Source of the DNA: Bdellovibrio sp. ZAP7
GTDB taxonomy: Bacteria > Bdellovibrionota > Bdellovibrionia > Bdellovibrionales > Bdellovibrionaceae
Length of the DNA stretch: 64,000 nt
Reading direction: 5' to 3'
NCBI RefSeq assembly: GCF_006874645.1
Contig: NZ_CP030082.1
Location: 1,612,001-1,676,000, forward strand
Part shown: positions 60,647-64,000 of the stretch, piece by piece
Position numbering within the stretch: the first letter of the stretch is position 1
Layout: each line of letters starts with the position of its first letter
Notes under the pieces: model-generated
Databases searched by the model: none
What the model saw: the letters and a program-made list of their open reading frames with translations, nothing else
What the model was told of the DNA's origin: nothing
Program-made: the position numbers and the translations under genes

Positions 60647-60789
60647 GGAAGCCAGCTGAGAAATCGCGCTGACTTCACAGTGAACAAGATTGTTCGCTGA
60701 TGACTCCTCCGACGATGTCGGAGTGCAGACAATCTCGGAATGAATTTTGAGATGGCTTCCACAAACGGATGGCGAAAACGAATTTTCGC
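60647..60789 (+). promoter_or_regulatory. Long stem-loop leader of pnp
   Basis: GGAAGCCA (60647-60654) pairs with TGGCTTCC (60753-60760). Inside, GATTGT (60688-60693) pairs with ACAATC (60729-60734) and CTCCGAC with GTCGGAG (60707-60723). A second small hairpin GCGAAAA/TTTTCGC (60772-60789) lies just before the AAGGAG ribosome site. This long double-stranded leader fits the RNase III / PNPase autoregulation known for pnp in E. coli. Confidence 0.6.
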
Positions 60790-60805
60790 TAAATAAGGAG
60801 ATTTA

Positions 60806-62905
60806 ATGAAAACGACTGTAACTACTTCTGTAGGTGGAAAACAGATCACAATCGAAACAGGCCGTATGGCAAAACAAGCTGATGGATCAGTTCTTGTTTC
60901 TTCTGGTAACAACATGGTTATCGTTACTGCTGTTTCTTCTAAAAAACCTTCAGAGATGGACTTCTTCCCTCTGACTGTTGAATACATCGAAAAATACTAT
61001 GCAACTGGTAAAATTCCAGGTGGTTACTTCAAACGTGAAGCTAAACCAACAAACGATGCGGTTCTTATCGCTCGCTTGATTGACCGTCCAATCCGTCCTT
61101 CTTTCCCAGAGGGCTACCGCTACGAGACTCAAGTTGTAGCAACTGTTCTTTCTGCTGACGGTTCGTTCCCTCTGGAAATCCTGGCGAGCTTGGGTGCTTC
61201 TGCAGCCCTTCACGTATCTGATATTCCATTCAATGGCCCAACGGCAGCAGTTCAAATCGCTCGCGTTGATGGTCAATTCATCGCCAACCCAACTCCACAA
61301 CAAATGGAAAAATCCGATATGGATATGATCGTTGCGGGAACTCGCAATGGTTTGTTGATGGTTGAAGGTGAAACGAAATTCATCTCTGAAGCAGACGCTT
61401 TGGCAGCTTTGAAATTCGGTCACCAAGCATTGATTCCTCTTTTGAACGCGCAAGACGAATTGCGTGAAAAAACAGGTTCTGTAGCAAAACGCGCTTACAC
61501 AGCTCCTTCTATTGATGCAGATTTCAAATCTTCTGCTGAAGCTTTCTTGCAACCTAAAATCGCAGCGGCGCTTGCGATCAAAGAAAAACAAGATCGTTAC
61601 GCGGCATCTGCAGCAGCAGCTTCTGAAGCTGAAAAAACTTTGTTGGCTTCTATCACTGACAAAGACCTTTTGAAACAACGTAAAAAAGAACTCAACACAA
61701 TCATCGAAGATCTTAAATACAAAGAAGCTCGTTCTATGATCTTGGATCGCAAAGTTCGTATCGACGGTCGTAACACCACAACTGTACGTCCTGTAGCGAA
61801 CGAAGTTGGTATCTTGCCACGCGCTCACGGTTCAGGCCTGTTCACTCGTGGTGAAACTCAAGTTTTGGGTACTGTGACTTTGGGTACTGGTGACGATGAA
61901 CAAATGGTTGATTCATTGTTGGGCGTTCAAAAACGCAAATTCATGCTTCACTACAACTTCCCTCCATACTCTGTAGGTGAAGTAGGTCGTATGAGCGGTA
62001 CTTCTCGTCGTGAAATCGGTCACGGTAACTTGGCGGAACGCGCGCTTAAAGCAGTTCTTCCTGACCATGAGAAATTCCCATACACAATCCGTATCGTATC
62101 TGAAGTATTGGAATCTAACGGTTCTTCTTCAATGGGTACTGTATGTTCTGGTTTGATGGCTCTTCTTGATGCGGGTGTACCTGTTAAAGGGAACGTTGCT
62201 GGTGTGGCAATGGGTCTTATCAAAGAAGGCGACCGCGTAGCTGTCTTGACTGACATCTTGGGTGATGAAGATCACTTGGGTGACATGGACTTTAAAGTTG
62301 CTGGTACTGCTCAAGGTATCACAGCGGTTCAAATGGATATCAAAATTGACTCTGTATCTTTCGAAGTTATGGAGCAAGCGTTGTCTCAAGCTAAAGACGG
62401 CCGTATCCATATCTTGAACGAAATGGAAAAAGTGATGAAAACTCCTCGTGGTCAAATCTCTGAATTTGCTCCACGTATCGAGACTATCAAAATCCGTCCA
62501 GACAAAATCCGCGAAGTTATCGGTTCTGGTGGTAAAGTTATCCGTGGTATCACTGAAGCGACTGGCGTTAAGATTGAAATCGAAGACGACGGTACTATCC
62601 ACATCGCATCCGCTGATCCTGAAGCAACTAAAAAAGCTATCGGCATGATCAACGACATCGTGGCAGAAGCTGAAGTAGGTAAAACGTATAAAGGCCGCGT
62701 AGTAAAAATCGCAGAATTCGGAGCTTTCGTTGAAATCCTTCCGAACACTCAAGGTTTGCTACACATCTCTGAGATCTCTAACGAGCGCGTTCGCGCCGTA
62801 ACAGACGTTCTTAAAGAAGGCGAAACTATCGACGTAAAAGTTCTTGAAGTTGATCGTGCAGGCCGCGTGAAACTTTCTCGCAAAGCTTTGTTGCAACAAC
62901 AGTAG
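60806..62905 (+). CDS. pnp: Polyribonucleotide nucleotidyltransferase (PNPase)
   Basis: 699 residues, full length. Two RNase PH domains (about 10-215 and 315-530) flank a helical linker, and YEARSMI- and VLGTVTLGTG-type segments mark the second core. A KH domain (about 555-615; IREVIGSGGKVIRGI) and an S1 domain (about 625-695; GRVVKIAEFGAFVEI) end it. It degrades RNA from 3' ends using phosphate. AAGGAG precedes the ATG. The order rpsO-pnp is conserved. Confidence 0.97.
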   Translation: MKTTVTTSVGGKQITIETGRMAKQADGSVLVSSGNNMVIVTAVSSKKPSEMDFFPLTVEYIEKYYATGKIPGGYFKREAKPTNDAVLIARLIDRPIRPSFPEGYRYETQVVATVLSADGSFPLEILASLGASAALHVSDIPFNGPTAAVQIARVDGQFIANPTPQQMEKSDMDMIVAGTRNGLLMVEGETKFISEADALAALKFGHQALIPLLNAQDELREKTGSVAKRAYTAPSIDADFKSSAEAFLQPKIAAALAIKEKQDRYAASAAAASEAEKTLLASITDKDLLKQRKKELNTIIEDLKYKEARSMILDRKVRIDGRNTTTVRPVANEVGILPRAHGSGLFTRGETQVLGTVTLGTGDDEQMVDSLLGVQKRKFMLHYNFPPYSVGEVGRMSGTSRREIGHGNLAERALKAVLPDHEKFPYTIRIVSEVLESNGSSSMGTVCSGLMALLDAGVPVKGNVAGVAMGLIKEGDRVAVLTDILGDEDHLGDMDFKVAGTAQGITAVQMDIKIDSVSFEVMEQALSQAKDGRIHILNEMEKVMKTPRGQISEFAPRIETIKIRPDKIREVIGSGGKVIRGITEATGVKIEIEDDGTIHIASADPEATKKAIGMINDIVAEAEVGKTYKGRVVKIAEFGAFVEILPNTQGLLHISEISNERVRAVTDVLKEGETIDVKVLEVDRAGRVKLSRKALLQQQ

Positions 62906-62964
62906 ACTCTGATGGCGCGCCAAGGTCGAAAGACCACGGCGCATAGGAGCAGGTTATAAATACT

Positions 62965-64000
62965 TTGTTCAAAAAATCTGAACTTTCTAACGGGATCCGA
63001 GTGATGAGCGAGTTTCATCCAGGGTCCCGTGCCGTTTCTATCGGTATCTGGGTTTTAACGGGGACGCGTGATGAAGTCCCGGCCATTGCTGGTATGTCTC
63101 ACTTGCTTGAGCATCTGGTTTTTAAAGGCACCAAAACCCGCAACACTTATCAAATCGCAAAATCTTTGGAATCCTTGGGTGGAGAGCTGAATGCTTACAC
63201 GACTCGTGAATACACGTGCTATCACGCGCTGGTATTGAAGGATCATTGGGAAAAGGCGTTAGACGTGTTGTCGGACCTGGTTTCCAATATGAATTTGGTT
63301 AAAAAAGAATTTGCTTTGGAAAAAGGCGTGATCCTGCAAGAGATCGCGATGTCAGAAGACTCTCACGAAGACGTAATTTATGACGTTCTTTATGATGAGG
63401 CTTACGGCAAGCATCCATTGGGTCGTCCCATCTTAGGAACCCCTGCCTCGATTGCTTTGATGAAGCAAAAACAGGTGATGGATTATTATAAGAAAAACTA
63501 TACCGGTAAAAATATCATCGTGAGCGCCGCGGGATGCCTGGATCACGACGAGTTTATGACGGGTGTTCAAAAGCACTTGGGAAAGAAAGCTAAATCCACG
63601 CTTAAAAACACGCGCAAAAAGCCATCTTGGTTACGTCGTCGTCGTGTGATGGAAAAGCAATCGGAACAAGTGCACATGCTTTTGGGGCTGCCAACAGCGA
63701 GCTTCCGTGATCGTCATCGTTTTGAAGCGGTGATCACGAACACTCTTTTGGGTGGCGGCATGACTTCGAAACTTTACCAAAGTGTGCGTGAAAAGCGCGG
63801 CTTGGTTTATTCGATTTTTTCAGGACTCAACACCAACATCGATTCAGGGATGCTGAATATCTATGCAGCTTCTGAGTTAAAGAGTGTTAAAAAAGTTGGC
63901 GAGTTGATCTCCAAAGAATTCCAAAAGATCCGTAAAAACGGTGCGACTCGTTCGGATGTGGAGATGTTCAAGACGCAGGTGAAGGGCAGTATTCTGCTGG
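62965..64000 (+). CDS. M16-family zinc protease (processing peptidase-like), truncated by the window
   Basis: At least 345 residues, open to the window end. The inverted zinc motif HXXEH is at His46-His50 (SHLLEHLVF), and LEKGVILQEIAMSED carries the distal Glu. Opening FKKSELSNGIRV matches the usual start of bacterial M16 genes that follow pnp. The start is a TTG at 62965; ATG 63004 is possible but would cut off the first strand. The frame has a stop just upstream (62944). It probably degrades small or unfolded peptides. Confidence 0.88.
   Translation, partial: MFKKSELSNGIRVMSEFHPGSRAVSIGIWVLTGTRDEVPAIAGMSHLLEHLVFKGTKTRNTYQIAKSLESLGGELNAYTTREYTCYHALVLKDHWEKALDVLSDLVSNMNLVKKEFALEKGVILQEIAMSEDSHEDVIYDVLYDEAYGKHPLGRPILGTPASIALMKQKQVMDYYKKNYTGKNIIVSAAGCLDHDEFMTGVQKHLGKKAKSTLKNTRKKPSWLRRRRVMEKQSEQVHMLLGLPTASFRDRHRFEAVITNTLLGGGMTSKLYQSVREKRGLVYSIFSGLNTNIDSGMLNIYAASELKSVKKVGELISKEFQKIRKNGATRSDVEMFKTQVKGSILL

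Overview
The window reads as a stretch of chromosome from a Bdellovibrio-like predatory bacterium (Bdellovibrionota). This is inferred from gene content, not from a database search. The grounds are: dense, head-to-tail coding with many 1-8 bp overlaps; a Gfo/Idh-type dehydrogenase inside the lipid A operon; a type IV pilus motor operon with PilS/PilR; many secreted hydrolases and lipoproteins; a large exported fibre protein ending in an S74 intramolecular chaperone, as in Bdellovibrio prey-recognition fibres; and exported proteins that share an odd FNNCG lipobox-like motif.

Layout. 1-6.8 kb: end of skp, then a tight lipid A operon (lpxA, Gfo/Idh dehydrogenase, lpxB, lpxK, LpxL-like acyltransferase, DUF3108 lipoprotein), then a GNAT gene. 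6.8-13.5 kb: a double cyclic-nucleotide-domain protein, two overlapping GT9 heptosyltransferase-like genes, and a convergent CHASE2 histidine kinase / NtrC-type regulator pair. 13.6-22.4 kb: ribF, an AroE-like gene, then pilB, a degenerate PilT-like gene, pilC, pilS and pilR. 22.5-25 kb: ferritin-like protein, exported YtkA/FixH-like protein, dienelactone hydrolase and a DUF1232 protein, ending in a large palindromic non-coding repeat. 25.3-36.8 kb: an export-rich region (M48 protease, DUF1254 lipoprotein, Fic-domain lipoprotein, EEP nuclease/phosphatase, subtilisin with PA domain, solute-binding protein), with tRNA-Arg(CCT), a pseudouridine synthase and a DJ-1/PfpI protein. 36.8-42.7 kb: the S74 fibre, a GH113-like glycosidase and an SGNH-like protein lacking its serine. 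43-50.2 kb: an unusual cluster of haem-motif exported proteins, a Tat-exported DUF1501-like protein and two outer-membrane barrels. 50.3-53.7 kb: tRNA-Leu(CAA), a barrel protein behind a sigma-54-type promoter, a SurA-like chaperone and a GNAT enzyme. 53.9-64 kb: the housekeeping block rimP-nusA-infB-rbfA-truB-rpsO-pnp followed by an M16 protease that runs off the window.

How the parts relate. The first 13 kb mostly builds and controls the outer envelope (lipid A, LPS core, an envelope-sensing kinase). The pilus operon supplies a motility and prey-attachment motor. The middle 25 kb supplies secreted enzymes and surface fibres suited to prey recognition and digestion. The 43-50 kb cluster is the best candidate for an undescribed system: a likely cell-envelope redox or porin assembly with four proteins carrying CXXCH motifs. 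The last 10 kb is conserved translation and RNA-decay machinery. Start codons were moved inward from the longest open frame wherever a ribosome-binding site, signal peptide, promoter or overlap favoured it.
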